Assembly (NCBI GenBank): GCA_024644875.1
Contig: JAHEGY010000040.1
Location: forward strand, 1 to 35,706
DNA length: 35,706 nucleotides
Direction of reading: 5' to 3'
From: Cyclobacteriaceae bacterium
Lineage (GTDB): Bacteria > Bacteroidota > Bacteroidia > Cytophagales > Cyclobacteriaceae
How positions within the stretch are numbered: position 1 is the first letter of the stretch; each line of letters begins with the position of its first letter. The position numbers and the translations under genes were made by a program. The notes under the pieces were generated by a model. That model saw nothing but the letters and a program-made list of their open reading frames with translations. It did no database searches and was not told where the DNA came from. Of the stretch, positions 14,867 to 23,761 are shown piece by piece.

Positions 14867-17674
14867 ATGAAGAAGTTTTTCTTGTTTTCTATTCTGACTA
14901 TTCTGGTCGAACAATTCGGCTTTGCTCAACAATCGTATACCTCCGGCACGGAAATTTTAAAAAGTGTTGAACGCCGGTCGGCCAATAAAGATTTTAGTAT
15001 ATATTCAAATTATCCGGTCAGGAATGTGGGACCTGTCGTCCAGGGTGGCCGGATCACTGATATCGCTGTTAATGCCTCAAATACGAAAGAGTTTTATATA
15101 GCATTTGCATCCGGTGGCGTTTTCAAAACATCAAATAATGGTATCACTTTTGATCCTGTGTTTGATAACCAGGGGGCCTTGACTATTGGCGACATCTGCT
15201 TATCTCGATCTGATGATCAGGTGCTATGGGTAGGTACTGGTGAAAACAATAGCAGCAGGTCCAGTTACGCCGGATCAGGTGTTTATAAATCATCTGACGG
15301 AGGGGATAGTTGGGAATTCATGGGACTGGAATCCACGCAACATATCGGACGAATAATCATACATCCTGATAACCCGGATATAGTTTGGGTTGCTGCTATG
15401 GGAAATTTATATACACATAATCCTGAACGCGGTGTTTTCAAAACTAAAGATGGTGGTAAGTCCTGGTCTAAAACCTTGTTTGTCAATGATAGTACGGGTG
15501 CCATTGACCTGATCATAAATCCTGAGGATCCGGATATGTTATGGGCGTCCATGTGGGAAAGAACAAGAAAGGCCTGGAATTTTAAAGGTCATGGACCCGG
15601 ATCAGCCATTTATAAATCGACAGACGGGGGGAACAGCTGGGAAGAGGTTATGAATGGCATCGCTGACCGGGAATATGCTGGGAGAATAGGCCTGGATATT
15701 AGCCAGAGCTCACCAAACATATTATATGCCCTGATTGACAACCAGCTTGAAACCAAAACAGAAAAAGAAAGGGAGGAGGGCGAATTACTGGCAGCCGACT
15801 TCATTGAAATGACGAAGGCGGAATTCCTTGAACTTGAAGATGAAAAGCTGGATGATTTTCTGAAAAATAATTTTTTCCCTAAAAAATATGATGCCAAAAA
15901 AGTCAAAGTTGAAGTAGAGGAAGGTAAATATGAACCAAAGGCTATTGCAGATTATCTGGGAGATGCGAATAATGCGCTGTTCGACACGGAAGTTAAAGGT
16001 GCAGAATTATATCGTTCCGATGATTATGGATCAACCTGGAAGAAAACACATGATTATGATCTTAAGGGAGTATATTTTACATACGGATATTATTTTGGAG
16101 AAGTAAGAGTATCGCCTGCTGATCCTGAAAGAATATATATTTTCGGAGTTCCTTTACTGCGATCAGACGATGGCGGAAAGAGTTTTTCAAGGGCTGATAC
16201 GATAGGGGATGTGCATGCTGATCACCAGGCCATGTGGATAGATCCCAAAGATCCTGAGCATCTTTTGCTTGGCAACGATGGCGGATTATATATGTCTTAT
16301 GATGGAGGGATTGCCTGGAACCATATTAACAATATTGCGGCAGGTCAATTCTATACTGTGAATTATGATATGGAAAAACCCTATAATATTTACGGGGGAC
16401 TACAGGACAATGGGATTTTATTCGGTTCATCAAGGTCTGTACCCAATGAAACAAAGAATTGGGAATACCTGTTTGGTGGGGATGGTATGTTTGTAATACC
16501 GGATCCTCGTGACTTTAACCTTGTATACGTAGGATATCAGTTTGGGAATTACTACAGGATAAATACAAGGACTAATGAAAGGAAATACATCACCCCCAGG
16601 CCTGATATAGGTGAAGAAAATCTTAGATTTAACTGGCGTACACCTGTAGTTATGAGTACCCACAATCCTGATATTATCTACATGGGGGCAAACAAATTAT
16701 TCAGGTCGCTTAACAAAGCCGAGACATGGACAGCCATCAGCGACGACCTGACAAAAGACTTAATTAACGGGAATGTACCCTATTCAACCATAACCTGCAT
16801 TTCTGAATCAACCATGAAATTCGGTCTATTGTACGTTGGGACGGATGACGGGAACCTGCAGGTATCTAAAGATGGCGGTAATACGTGGAACCTAATCAGT
16901 AAAAATCTTCCTCAAAACAAATGGGTGTCCAGCATTTATCCATCCACATTCGATGAAGCTACCGTTTTTGTTTCCTTAACAGGCTATCGAAATGATGATT
17001 TCAGTACGTATGTTTTTAAGTCAGAAGACTACGGTTTAACCTGGAGGGCCATAAATGGAAATATAGAAATGGAGGCTGTAAATGTAGTTTTACAAGACCT
17101 TAAAGAACCAGGACTTTTATTTATGGGTACGGACCATGGATCTTATGTCTCATTAAATGGCGGAAGTAGCTGGGACCTGGTTCCTCAAATTCCCAATGTA
17201 GCATCTTATGATATGGTTATTCATCCGAGGGATCATGATCTGATAGTTGGAACACACGGCCGAAGCATTTATGTCATGCCCATAGAACCAATTCGCGCAA
17301 TCTCAGAATTGCCGGAGGAGAGTATATTTCATGTATTTAAACCGGAAAAAGTAAGGTTCTCGAAGCGCTGGGGTGAAAAGCGATTTCCATACCTGAAAGC
17401 ATATAAACCTGAAGCCAGTATTATGTATTTTATTTCCGATAAAAATACGAAAATTCGTTTTGAAGTGTTTAAAGATGATCTTAAGTGTTATGAGACAACA
17501 TTTAGTGCATCTTATAAAGGATTTAATGAATTTAACTGGGACCTCCTGATTCATCCTTTAAAGGATAACAACAAGCCAAACACAAAAGAATTGACCTATG
17601 CAGGAAAAGGTAAATATATCCTGAAATTTACCGCTATGGGTGATACTAAGGAAGTCGAATTTGAAATTGAGTAG
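14867..17674 (+). CDS. Exported sortilin/VPS10-like Asp-box beta-propeller protein
   Basis: The 935-aa protein has a signal peptide (MKKFFLFSILTILVEQFGFA, cut before QQSYTSG) and a long series of Asp-box (BNR) motifs. Examples are SSDGGDSWE, TKDGGKSWS, STDGGNSWE, SDDYGSTWK, SDDGGKSFS, SYDGGIAWN, SKDGGNTWN, SEDYGLTWR and SLNGGSSWD. These indicate one or two large beta-propellers of the sortilin/VPS10 or WD40/YVTN/BNR-like class. Residues about 290-375 form a charged, probably helical insertion between propeller blades. The last 110 residues form a separate beta-sandwich-like domain. No catalytic sialidase residues or sorting domain are visible, so glycosidase labels for this family are unproven. 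It is a single gene with its own promoter candidate. Location is periplasm or cell surface. Confidence 0.88.
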   Translation: MKKFFLFSILTILVEQFGFAQQSYTSGTEILKSVERRSANKDFSIYSNYPVRNVGPVVQGGRITDIAVNASNTKEFYIAFASGGVFKTSNNGITFDPVFDNQGALTIGDICLSRSDDQVLWVGTGENNSSRSSYAGSGVYKSSDGGDSWEFMGLESTQHIGRIIIHPDNPDIVWVAAMGNLYTHNPERGVFKTKDGGKSWSKTLFVNDSTGAIDLIINPEDPDMLWASMWERTRKAWNFKGHGPGSAIYKSTDGGNSWEEVMNGIADREYAGRIGLDISQSSPNILYALIDNQLETKTEKEREEGELLAADFIEMTKAEFLELEDEKLDDFLKNNFFPKKYDAKKVKVEVEEGKYEPKAIADYLGDANNALFDTEVKGAELYRSDDYGSTWKKTHDYDLKGVYFTYGYYFGEVRVSPADPERIYIFGVPLLRSDDGGKSFSRADTIGDVHADHQAMWIDPKDPEHLLLGNDGGLYMSYDGGIAWNHINNIAAGQFYTVNYDMEKPYNIYGGLQDNGILFGSSRSVPNETKNWEYLFGGDGMFVIPDPRDFNLVYVGYQFGNYYRINTRTNERKYITPRPDIGEENLRFNWRTPVVMSTHNPDIIYMGANKLFRSLNKAETWTAISDDLTKDLINGNVPYSTITCISESTMKFGLLYVGTDDGNLQVSKDGGNTWNLISKNLPQNKWVSSIYPSTFDEATVFVSLTGYRNDDFSTYVFKSEDYGLTWRAINGNIEMEAVNVVLQDLKEPGLLFMGTDHGSYVSLNGGSSWDLVPQIPNVASYDMVIHPRDHDLIVGTHGRSIYVMPIEPIRAISELPEESIFHVFKPEKVRFSKRWGEKRFPYLKAYKPEASIMYFISDKNTKIRFEVFKDDLKCYETTFSASYKGFNEFNWDLLIHPLKDNNKPNTKELTYAGKGKYILKFTAMGDTKEVEFEIE

Positions 17675-17677
17675 AAA

Positions 17678-18247
17678 TTACTGACTGATATAATCAATGA
17701 TTTCAGGGAAGAACAACCTGAAATCATCTTCCAGGTCCTGATAATGTTTTACTAAATCAGTACTGGCATCCTCCATTCCTGATTTGAAATTGGTCCTTCT
17801 TGAAAGTCCAGTGAGAGAACGGTCTATGCCCTCAATAGTACTGTAGTTCAATAACCAATTAGATTTGACCATAAATGGAAGCATATATCTGGCCTTCTCA
17901 GGTATTATGTGTTCCTGTTCAAGAATAATATCATATAGTTTTACTGTAAAACTACGGAGGGGGATATCAGAATACTCCTCCCAGTTTTTGGCCAGAAAGT
18001 GGTCATAAAAAAGATCGATGATGACACCGGAGTAATGATTATATTTTTCTCTTATCCTGTTTTTACTTTGTTTAAAAACGGGATGATTATCCGTAAATGT
18101 GTCAATCTTTCTGTGCATAACAATGCCCTCGGATATCCCATCCTCATATTGCTCTATTTGCTTCCCTTTAACAAAATCACCGATAAAGTTACCTATGATT
18201 AGTGGTACTGAGGGATGGGCAAGGTAAGCGTGGGCTAAAAAATTCAT
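17678..18247 (-). CDS. acpH: AcpH-like acyl carrier protein phosphodiesterase
   Basis: AcpH removes the 4-phosphopantetheine arm from holo-ACP. The 189-aa protein matches that family (about 190 aa). MNFLAHAYLAHPS at the start, IGNFIGDFVKGKQ, HRKIDTFTDNHPVF and IDLFYDHFLAKNW carry the His/Asp set of its HD-like metal site. It converges on the Asp-box gene with only 3 nt between stops and no terminator between them. The paralogous DUF479 name covers the same family. True ACP activity outside gamma-proteobacteria is less well tested, so the product name is by homology. Confidence 0.88.
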   Translation of the reverse strand: MNFLAHAYLAHPSVPLIIGNFIGDFVKGKQIEQYEDGISEGIVMHRKIDTFTDNHPVFKQSKNRIREKYNHYSGVIIDLFYDHFLAKNWEEYSDIPLRSFTVKLYDIILEQEHIIPEKARYMLPFMVKSNWLLNYSTIEGIDRSLTGLSRRTNFKSGMEDASTDLVKHYQDLEDDFRLFFPEIIDYISQ

Positions 18248-18365
18248 TTAAAACTGAAATATATTAATATAGACAAATATCTGAACATCAAATCACGATG
18301 ATTTACAATTATAACCCATAATTCCGATACTTTGGAAATTCACAATATTTTGTACTGTTTTTTCG

Positions 18366-18397
18366 TTTGATAGTAGTGTATGCTGCCCTTAACTTTT
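18366..18397 (+). promoter_or_regulatory. Candidate Bacteroidota promoter of the J-domain gene
   Basis: TTTG (18366-18369) is followed by 20 nt and TAACTTTT (18390-18397), which differs from TAnnTTTG only in the last base. Spacing is ideal. A start near 18403 gives a leader of about 50 nt before the GTG at 18454. Confidence 0.45.
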
Positions 18398-18453
18398 ATT
18401 AGAGCGATTAGTATATATTAATAGATGAGTTTCCGTTATAATTTATGTAGTCG

Positions 18454-19254
18454 GTGAAGGATTATTATAAAATATTAAACATCGACAGGTATGCTACTGA
18501 GGGTCAGATAAAAAAGGCATACAGGGATCTGGCATTAAAATACCATCCTGATAAAGCCGGAGCTTTTAATTCACATCACATATTTACAGAGATTAATGAG
18601 GCCTATCAGGTATTGAGTCGAAAAGACCACAGGGAGAACTACAATTTCATCTATGACTACGAACACATCGATAAAAAACGACAACGCGCCGATACCATCT
18701 TCACTGAAACGGTAAACTGGAAAACAAATAACAGGAGAGGATGGAAGCACCCTTTTTATCGAAGAGATGAGGATAGTATTGATTTAAAGCCCTATATAAA
18801 ATCTGTCAGGATCATCTCCATGCTTTCGTTCTTATTTACTTTCCTGATCATTCTTGATTATTTTCTGCCAAAAGTCAATTACGAACAAACCGTACAGGCA
18901 AAACTGACAACCTATAAATCGATGAATACGATTGTTATCGCAACGGAAGATTTCGAATTTCCCGTGAGTTTCCGGTATTCAAAGATGATCAGGGCCGGAA
19001 ACAATGCTATTGTTTCACTTTCGCCCATTTTTGGGATTCAATACAAATTAACCGTCGAATCCAGAATGGATAAATATGTGTTTAATCCTCATTACAGCAT
19101 TTACAATATATTCGCCTTCTTTTTAGTAATCCTCCTGGTCACTTCTTATATCGGTCTGTATCAGAAGAGAAATAATCCCGAATTGATATTCAGTGCTGGC
19201 GTTGCGAACGTATTTTTATCGGTCCTCGTGATGTACCTGATATTTTCAAAATGA
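18454..19254 (+). CDS. Membrane-anchored J-domain (DnaJ-like) protein
   Basis: The 266-aa protein has a J domain (1-65) with the essential His31-Pro32-Asp33 in LKYHPDKAG, so it can stimulate an Hsp70 ATPase. It lacks the Gly/Phe, zinc-finger and C-terminal substrate domains of DnaJ. After a basic linker (about 70-110) come a TM helix (about 119-138), a beta-rich extracytoplasmic-like segment (about 140-205), and two more TM helices (about 208-232 and 242-263). The start is GTG at 18454, placed right at the J domain; no better ATG exists in frame. It probably recruits DnaK to the membrane. It is a single gene. Confidence 0.85.
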   Translation: MKDYYKILNIDRYATEGQIKKAYRDLALKYHPDKAGAFNSHHIFTEINEAYQVLSRKDHRENYNFIYDYEHIDKKRQRADTIFTETVNWKTNNRRGWKHPFYRRDEDSIDLKPYIKSVRIISMLSFLFTFLIILDYFLPKVNYEQTVQAKLTTYKSMNTIVIATEDFEFPVSFRYSKMIRAGNNAIVSLSPIFGIQYKLTVESRMDKYVFNPHYSIYNIFAFFLVILLVTSYIGLYQKRNNPELIFSAGVANVFLSVLVMYLIFSK

Positions 19255-19263
19255 CATCAGGTA
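19234..19263. terminator. Hairpin between two convergent genes
   Basis: TACCTGAT (19234-19241) and ATCAGGTA (19256-19263) are perfect inverted repeats that span the end of the J-domain gene and the gap before the PaaN-like gene stop. An inner ATTTT/AAAAT can extend the stem. No T-run follows on either strand, so a role in bidirectional termination or mRNA end protection is only suggested. Confidence 0.3.
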
Positions 19264-20928
19264 TCAGTTAAATACAGGCTGCTTGCATCCTACCCAGGTA
19301 AATCGTTGCAGGACAAAATCCAGGTTTGACGCAGAGGCATTACTGGCTGTATTTCCCCCTGTCAGGTGGTATTCATCGTAATCAGCCCCCGGGACAATAT
19401 AAATATTCCCCACCATATTAAAAGTAATTGGTGTATTTGTGGAGGTTATCTGGTCAATGGCTATGTCCTTGAATTTTTCGTTTGTAGTAAAAACACTACA
19501 ATATAATGCCCCTTTTCTTTCAGCTGTTTCATAGGCAAGTTCCAGGGAGTGAAAAGAGTTTTTTGTTTTTATGAAGAACCCAACAGGACCGAAATGTTCT
19601 TTCATGTAGGTGTCTTTCTGGTCAGGGAACAACTCCATGATCATTGGAGATAATGTTCTGGCATTCTTATATTCTGGATGTGGGAATGAGCTGGCCTTGT
19701 AAATTAATCCCCCATTTTGTTTCTCCAGCTTTTCGATAGCAGATATGGTTTTTACATCCTGAATAGCTCCAAGGATCTGGGCACCTGTTTCATTATTAAT
19801 CAATTCAGAAAGTCCCTTGATAAACCGGTTAACAAATTCATTATAAGATATGAGGCCATCTGGTGTCTTAACACCTTCTTCCGGAATAAAGAAGTTTTGA
19901 GGCGTATTATTCATTTGACCGGAATACAAGGCGAGGGACATTACGAGGTTTTTTATACCAATTTCCAGATCGTCAAATGAATCGATAATTACTGAGTTAA
20001 CGCTGTGTTTTTCAGTAAATACCGTTTTGCCTTTCAGGTTCTTTAAATAATCTGCAAATAAACAGCTTCCTTTAAAGTCGATCAGTTTAATATGAGGATG
20101 TTCAACGAGAGATTTAATATAGTCTTCATCATCACTATCGACAGCCAGCTGGCAAACATTTGGATCAAACCCGTTCTCACTGAATACTTTCTGAATTTCC
20201 GCCACAACTATTGCAATAGGTAATATGGATGAAGAGTGTGGTTTGACTATCACGGGATTTCCGGTCATCAAACTCGCAAATATGCTTGGGACTGTATCCC
20301 TGGAGGGGAAATTCGGGCAGCCAAGGATAAGGCTGATTCCTTTGGGAACTGCAATCCAGGACTTTCCGAGTTTAATGCCGAATTCATCCTGCACTATCTT
20401 TCCAAAACGCGTGACCGGGTATCTTCTTAATGCATCAAAACCAGATGCTACGGCATTAAGAGCCCGTTGAGCCGAGTGTGGTCCCGAAATTTGAAATGCC
20501 ATAACATATCCCATGCCACTGGTGTGCATCGTGGCATATGCGATCTCAAAGAACCGCTTCTTAATTCGTTCCAGGGATTCAATTAAAAGCCCGGCCCGAT
20601 CCTCGACGGAGACTTTTCTCCATTTATGATATTCATTCTTTGCCCTTTCAATAAGTGTATTAATATCGAAAGTAGGGTATTGTATATTTAAGGGTTGTAA
20701 AAGAAATGGGGATTGTTCATTTCCTTCCCAACTTTCCGGCATGGCCTGCCGTAGCTCCTGGAACTTATTGTTAATATGACTTTTAAACTTCTGATAGCCT
20801 TCTGATATTGAATTTTCACCATATATCTTATCCGTGGGCAACTCCGGATATTTATTAAAGAAATATCCTTTATGAATTGATTTTATGGTATCATTTATGG
20901 TGCTTTTATATTTTTCGAATAAAAACAT
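19264..20928 (-). CDS. PaaN-family aldehyde dehydrogenase-like protein lacking the catalytic cysteine
   Basis: The 554-aa protein matches the PaaN (phenylacetic acid degradation, ALDH superfamily) type along its whole length. It has a family-specific N-terminus (FEKYKSTINDTIKSIHKGYF), then YATMHTSGMGYVMAFQISGP, then VPKGISLILGCPNFPSRD and TGNPVIVKPHSSSILPIAI for the cofactor domain, then the base region FTEKHSVN with Glu306, and YHLTGGNTASNAS near the end. The nucleophile position should read SGQMC. Here it is SGQMNNTPQN, with Asn340 (19909-19911) in place of Cys, so ordinary aldehyde oxidation should be impossible. The frame is intact and the rest is well conserved, so the gene is not a simple pseudogene. 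No other paa genes are nearby. A binding, structural or non-dehydrogenase role is possible. Confidence 0.85.
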   Translation of the reverse strand: MFLFEKYKSTINDTIKSIHKGYFFNKYPELPTDKIYGENSISEGYQKFKSHINNKFQELRQAMPESWEGNEQSPFLLQPLNIQYPTFDINTLIERAKNEYHKWRKVSVEDRAGLLIESLERIKKRFFEIAYATMHTSGMGYVMAFQISGPHSAQRALNAVASGFDALRRYPVTRFGKIVQDEFGIKLGKSWIAVPKGISLILGCPNFPSRDTVPSIFASLMTGNPVIVKPHSSSILPIAIVVAEIQKVFSENGFDPNVCQLAVDSDDEDYIKSLVEHPHIKLIDFKGSCLFADYLKNLKGKTVFTEKHSVNSVIIDSFDDLEIGIKNLVMSLALYSGQMNNTPQNFFIPEEGVKTPDGLISYNEFVNRFIKGLSELINNETGAQILGAIQDVKTISAIEKLEKQNGGLIYKASSFPHPEYKNARTLSPMIMELFPDQKDTYMKEHFGPVGFFIKTKNSFHSLELAYETAERKGALYCSVFTTNEKFKDIAIDQITSTNTPITFNMVGNIYIVPGADYDEYHLTGGNTASNASASNLDFVLQRFTWVGCKQPVFN

Positions 20929-21073
20929 CTTAAAAAATTCGCAATTCTTTAACGTAATTTAGAAAAAAGTCTAAAAACATAAGCCCAAAAGCCCAGTTAA
21001 TTTAATACTTTAATATATTTAACGAAAAGGGGCTTAATGTGTTATTTATCTGGACAATTAATTGATTACTTAA

Positions 21074-22327
21074 ATGAAAATAATAAGGGCTACCGTCTTA
21101 ACAATAGGTGAAGAGATCTTGTACGGTCATATTTTGGATACAAATGCCAACTATATAAGCAATGCGCTTTCGGATGTGGGGATTAAGGTGGTGATGCATC
21201 TCTCGGTAGGCGATATTTATGATGATATTCTTCAGGCATTAGAAGTAGCCGGATCCAAATCTGATATCGTACTGATAACTGGTGGAATCGGACCCACGAA
21301 TGATGATATCACTAAAAAATGTCTTTCAGATTATTTTAATTCAGAAATAAAATTAAATCAGAAGGTACTTGATGAGCTGTCTGACTATTTCAAAAAGCGA
21401 GGTTTCCCTTTTACTGAGCGTAATCAAAAACAAGCTTATTTGCCTGAAAATGCGGAAATAATCCCTAATGCGATGGGTACAGCACCAGGAATGTGGTTTA
21501 AAAAAGATAATAAGATATTTATGTCAATGCCAGGGGTCCCACATGAAATGAAGCACCTTTTGGAAGAAGAAGTTATTCCAAGGTTAACCGGAACTTTCAA
21601 GACAAGCATAATCTACCATAAGCTAATTATGACGGCTGGCCTGGGTGAGTCCTGGCTCGCTGAGAAAATTGAAGAATGGGAAGATTCATTGGCGGATTGG
21701 TTATCACTTGCCTATCTCCCATCTTATGGACAGGTAAAACTAAGGTTAACCGCCAGGGGACAGGATAAACAATTTCTTATTAAAGGCGTGGAGTCTTATA
21801 TACGTTCTTTATATAAATATATAGGGCAATATATTTATGGGGAGGACGGTGAAACCATACAGGAAGCAATCGGAAAGAAATTGATCTCCAGCCAACAAAC
21901 ACTGGCTATTGCTGAAAGTTGTACCGGGGGGTATATTTCTCATTTAATTACCAGTGTTCCAGGCTCCTCCGCCTACTATAAGGGTGGTGTTATAGCGTAT
22001 AACAACAGTATCAAAGAAAGTACGATAAAGGTAAAACATGAAACCCTTCAGAAATATGGAGCTGTTAGTGAAGAAACAGTAAAAGAGATGGCAGATGGGA
22101 TCAGGCTGAGTTTCAACACTGATTATGCTGTTGCCACAAGTGGGATAGCCGGGCCTGGTGGAGGTACCGCTGAAAAACCTGTAGGTACAGTCTGGATAGC
22201 AATTTCCGGTCCGGATGGATGTACTACAAAAAAGTTGACGATACTGAAAGACCGCTCGAGCAATATAAAATACTCATCTGTACAGGCATTGGTATTACTG
22301 TGGCAAAGAATATCCCAAAAAAATTGA
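21074..22327 (+). CDS. cinA: CinA-family protein (NMN amidohydrolase/ADP-ribose pyrophosphatase type)
   Basis: The 417-aa protein has both CinA domains. The N-terminal MoaB/MogA-like domain (about 1-170) contains ILTIGEEILYGHILDTN-like residues, LITGGIGPTNDDITKK and MPGVPHEMKHLLEE. The C-terminal PncC domain (about 255-415) contains AIAESCTGGYISHLITSVPG, YKGGVIAYNNSIKES and ATSGIAGPGGGTAEKPVGTVW. PncC deamidates nicotinamide mononucleotide for NAD recycling. All of these motifs look intact. It is divergent from the PaaN-like gene and followed after 54 nt by the E2 gene, which has its own promoter candidate. The old competence-induced name does not imply competence here. Confidence 0.94.
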   Translation: MKIIRATVLTIGEEILYGHILDTNANYISNALSDVGIKVVMHLSVGDIYDDILQALEVAGSKSDIVLITGGIGPTNDDITKKCLSDYFNSEIKLNQKVLDELSDYFKKRGFPFTERNQKQAYLPENAEIIPNAMGTAPGMWFKKDNKIFMSMPGVPHEMKHLLEEEVIPRLTGTFKTSIIYHKLIMTAGLGESWLAEKIEEWEDSLADWLSLAYLPSYGQVKLRLTARGQDKQFLIKGVESYIRSLYKYIGQYIYGEDGETIQEAIGKKLISSQQTLAIAESCTGGYISHLITSVPGSSAYYKGGVIAYNNSIKESTIKVKHETLQKYGAVSEETVKEMADGIRLSFNTDYAVATSGIAGPGGGTAEKPVGTVWIAISGPDGCTTKKLTILKDRSSNIKYSSVQALVLLWQRISQKN

Positions 22328-22353
22328 ACTGAAGACTTAAAATGTTAATTTTG
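22323..22353 (+). promoter_or_regulatory. Candidate promoter of the E2 gene
   Basis: ATTG (22323-22326, one mismatch to TTTG) is followed by 19 nt and TAATTTTG (22346-22353), an exact TAnnTTTG match. It overlaps the end of cinA. A start near 22359 leaves about 23 nt before the ATG at 22382, which supports that ATG. Confidence 0.5.
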
Positions 22354-22381
22354 TTTATACCCGTCATCAAAAGATTTGATT

Positions 22382-23710
22382 ATGGCACTTGTTGAAATGG
22401 TAATGCCTAAAATGGGCGAAAGTATAATGGAGGCTACAATATTGGAGTGGCTTAAAGGAGAAGGAGATCAGATTGACCAGGATGAGTCTATCCTGGAAGT
22501 TGCCACTGATAAAGTAGATACAGAAGTTCCATGTACACACGGTGGGATTTTGAAGGAGATCCTGGCTAAAAATGGGGAGATTGTGCCTGTGGGCTCACCT
22601 ATAGCAATTATTGAAACGGATGAGGAGATCAAACATCCTCTGGGGCTTGATGATCTGCCAGATGATTACGAACACCCGGAGGAAATTGATGTACATGATG
22701 TAACGGGCTTGCCCTCCGGCACACGAGGTAATGGAATTAACGAGTTAAGCAAACCTGAATCATACCGTTTTTATTCTCCACTTGTCAAAAGCATTGCCAG
22801 GCAGGAAGGCATCAGTCTCAACGAACTGGATGAAATAACTGGATCAGGAAAGAAAGACCGGCTGACGAAGAAGGATATCCTGGCTTATATAGCCAATAAG
22901 AAATCAAGGGAAGCAGCAAAAATTCAGGAAGTAATATCTATTGCAGAAAGACCCCTGCCTGCTGAATATGATGAGTTTGAGGATGCAAACTTCAAAGCAG
23001 GTGAAGATGAGATCATTGAGATGGACAGGATGCGGGCCATGATCGCAGAAAGAATGGTGGAATCCAAGAAGATATCTCCTCATGTAACTTCATACGTTGA
23101 AGTCGACGTCACTAATGTAGTTATGTGGCGAGAAAAGATAAAATCAGAATATGAGGCAAAATATGGTCAGAAATTAACATACACGCCCTTGTTCCTGGAG
23201 GCAGTGATTAAATCGATAAAGGATTATCCTATGATCAATGTGTCGGTTGACGGGAATCGGATTATAAGGCATAATAAAATTAATATTGGGGTAGCTGTTG
23301 CCTTGCCTGGTTTTAATCTTATTGTGCCGGTGATAAAGAACGCAAATCAGTACAGTATAAACGGGCTGGTGGTGAAGGTCAACGACCTGGTTGTCAGAGC
23401 GAGAAACAATCAGCTTAAACCCGATGACCTGACCGATGGAACCTATACCGTTACAAATGTGGGATCTTTCGGTAATGTAATGGGAACTCCAATTATAATG
23501 CAACCGCAGGTAGCTATTCTTGCTATAGGTGCTATAACAAAAAAGCCTGCGGTGATTGAAACCCCAACAGGTGATACTATCGGGATCCGTCATAAGATGT
23601 TCTTGTCTCATTCATATGACCACAGGGTAATCGATGGGGCACTCGGTGGTTCCTTTATACGAAAGGTGGCCGATTATCTGGAAGATTTTAATATCCAGCG
23701 GGAAATTTAA
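22382..23710 (+). CDS. 2-oxoacid dehydrogenase E2 (dihydrolipoamide acyltransferase), probably branched-chain type
   Basis: E2 is the core of a 2-oxoacid dehydrogenase complex. It carries acyl groups on lipoyl-lysine and transfers them to CoA. The 442-aa protein has a single lipoyl domain (1-78, Lys44 in EVATDKVDTEVP), a linker, a peripheral-subunit-binding domain (about 130-170, YSPLVKSIARQEGISLNEL), a second linker, and the catalytic domain. The domain ends with SHSYDHRVIDGALGGSF, in which His414 and Asp418 are catalytic. I prefer the ATG at 22382 over a TTG two codons upstream. E1 and E3 genes are not adjacent, as is common in Bacteroidota. A branched-chain substrate is inferred from the lipoyl domain's general look and is not certain. 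Confidence 0.9.
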   Translation: MALVEMVMPKMGESIMEATILEWLKGEGDQIDQDESILEVATDKVDTEVPCTHGGILKEILAKNGEIVPVGSPIAIIETDEEIKHPLGLDDLPDDYEHPEEIDVHDVTGLPSGTRGNGINELSKPESYRFYSPLVKSIARQEGISLNELDEITGSGKKDRLTKKDILAYIANKKSREAAKIQEVISIAERPLPAEYDEFEDANFKAGEDEIIEMDRMRAMIAERMVESKKISPHVTSYVEVDVTNVVMWREKIKSEYEAKYGQKLTYTPLFLEAVIKSIKDYPMINVSVDGNRIIRHNKINIGVAVALPGFNLIVPVIKNANQYSINGLVVKVNDLVVRARNNQLKPDDLTDGTYTVTNVGSFGNVMGTPIIMQPQVAILAIGAITKKPAVIETPTGDTIGIRHKMFLSHSYDHRVIDGALGGSFIRKVADYLEDFNIQREI

Positions 23711-23761
23711 CTTCCAGTGACTTGTTGCCCGGGATCCCTAACGCTTAAATCAAATTAATAA

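Noticed and set aside
15283-15906. Minus-strand ORFs opposite the Asp-box gene
   Set aside because: They are antisense shadows created by the repeated Asp-box codons; they have no family features or start context.
20980-21036. TAAGCCC...GGGCTTA inverted repeat between the PaaN-like gene and cinA
   Set aside because: Arms are only 7 bp and 43 nt apart, so chance pairing is likely, although the location is a divergent promoter region.
23728-23740. CCCGGG and GGGATCCC palindromes between E2 and the NifX-like gene
   Set aside because: They are short, have no T-run, and no terminator stem can be drawn.
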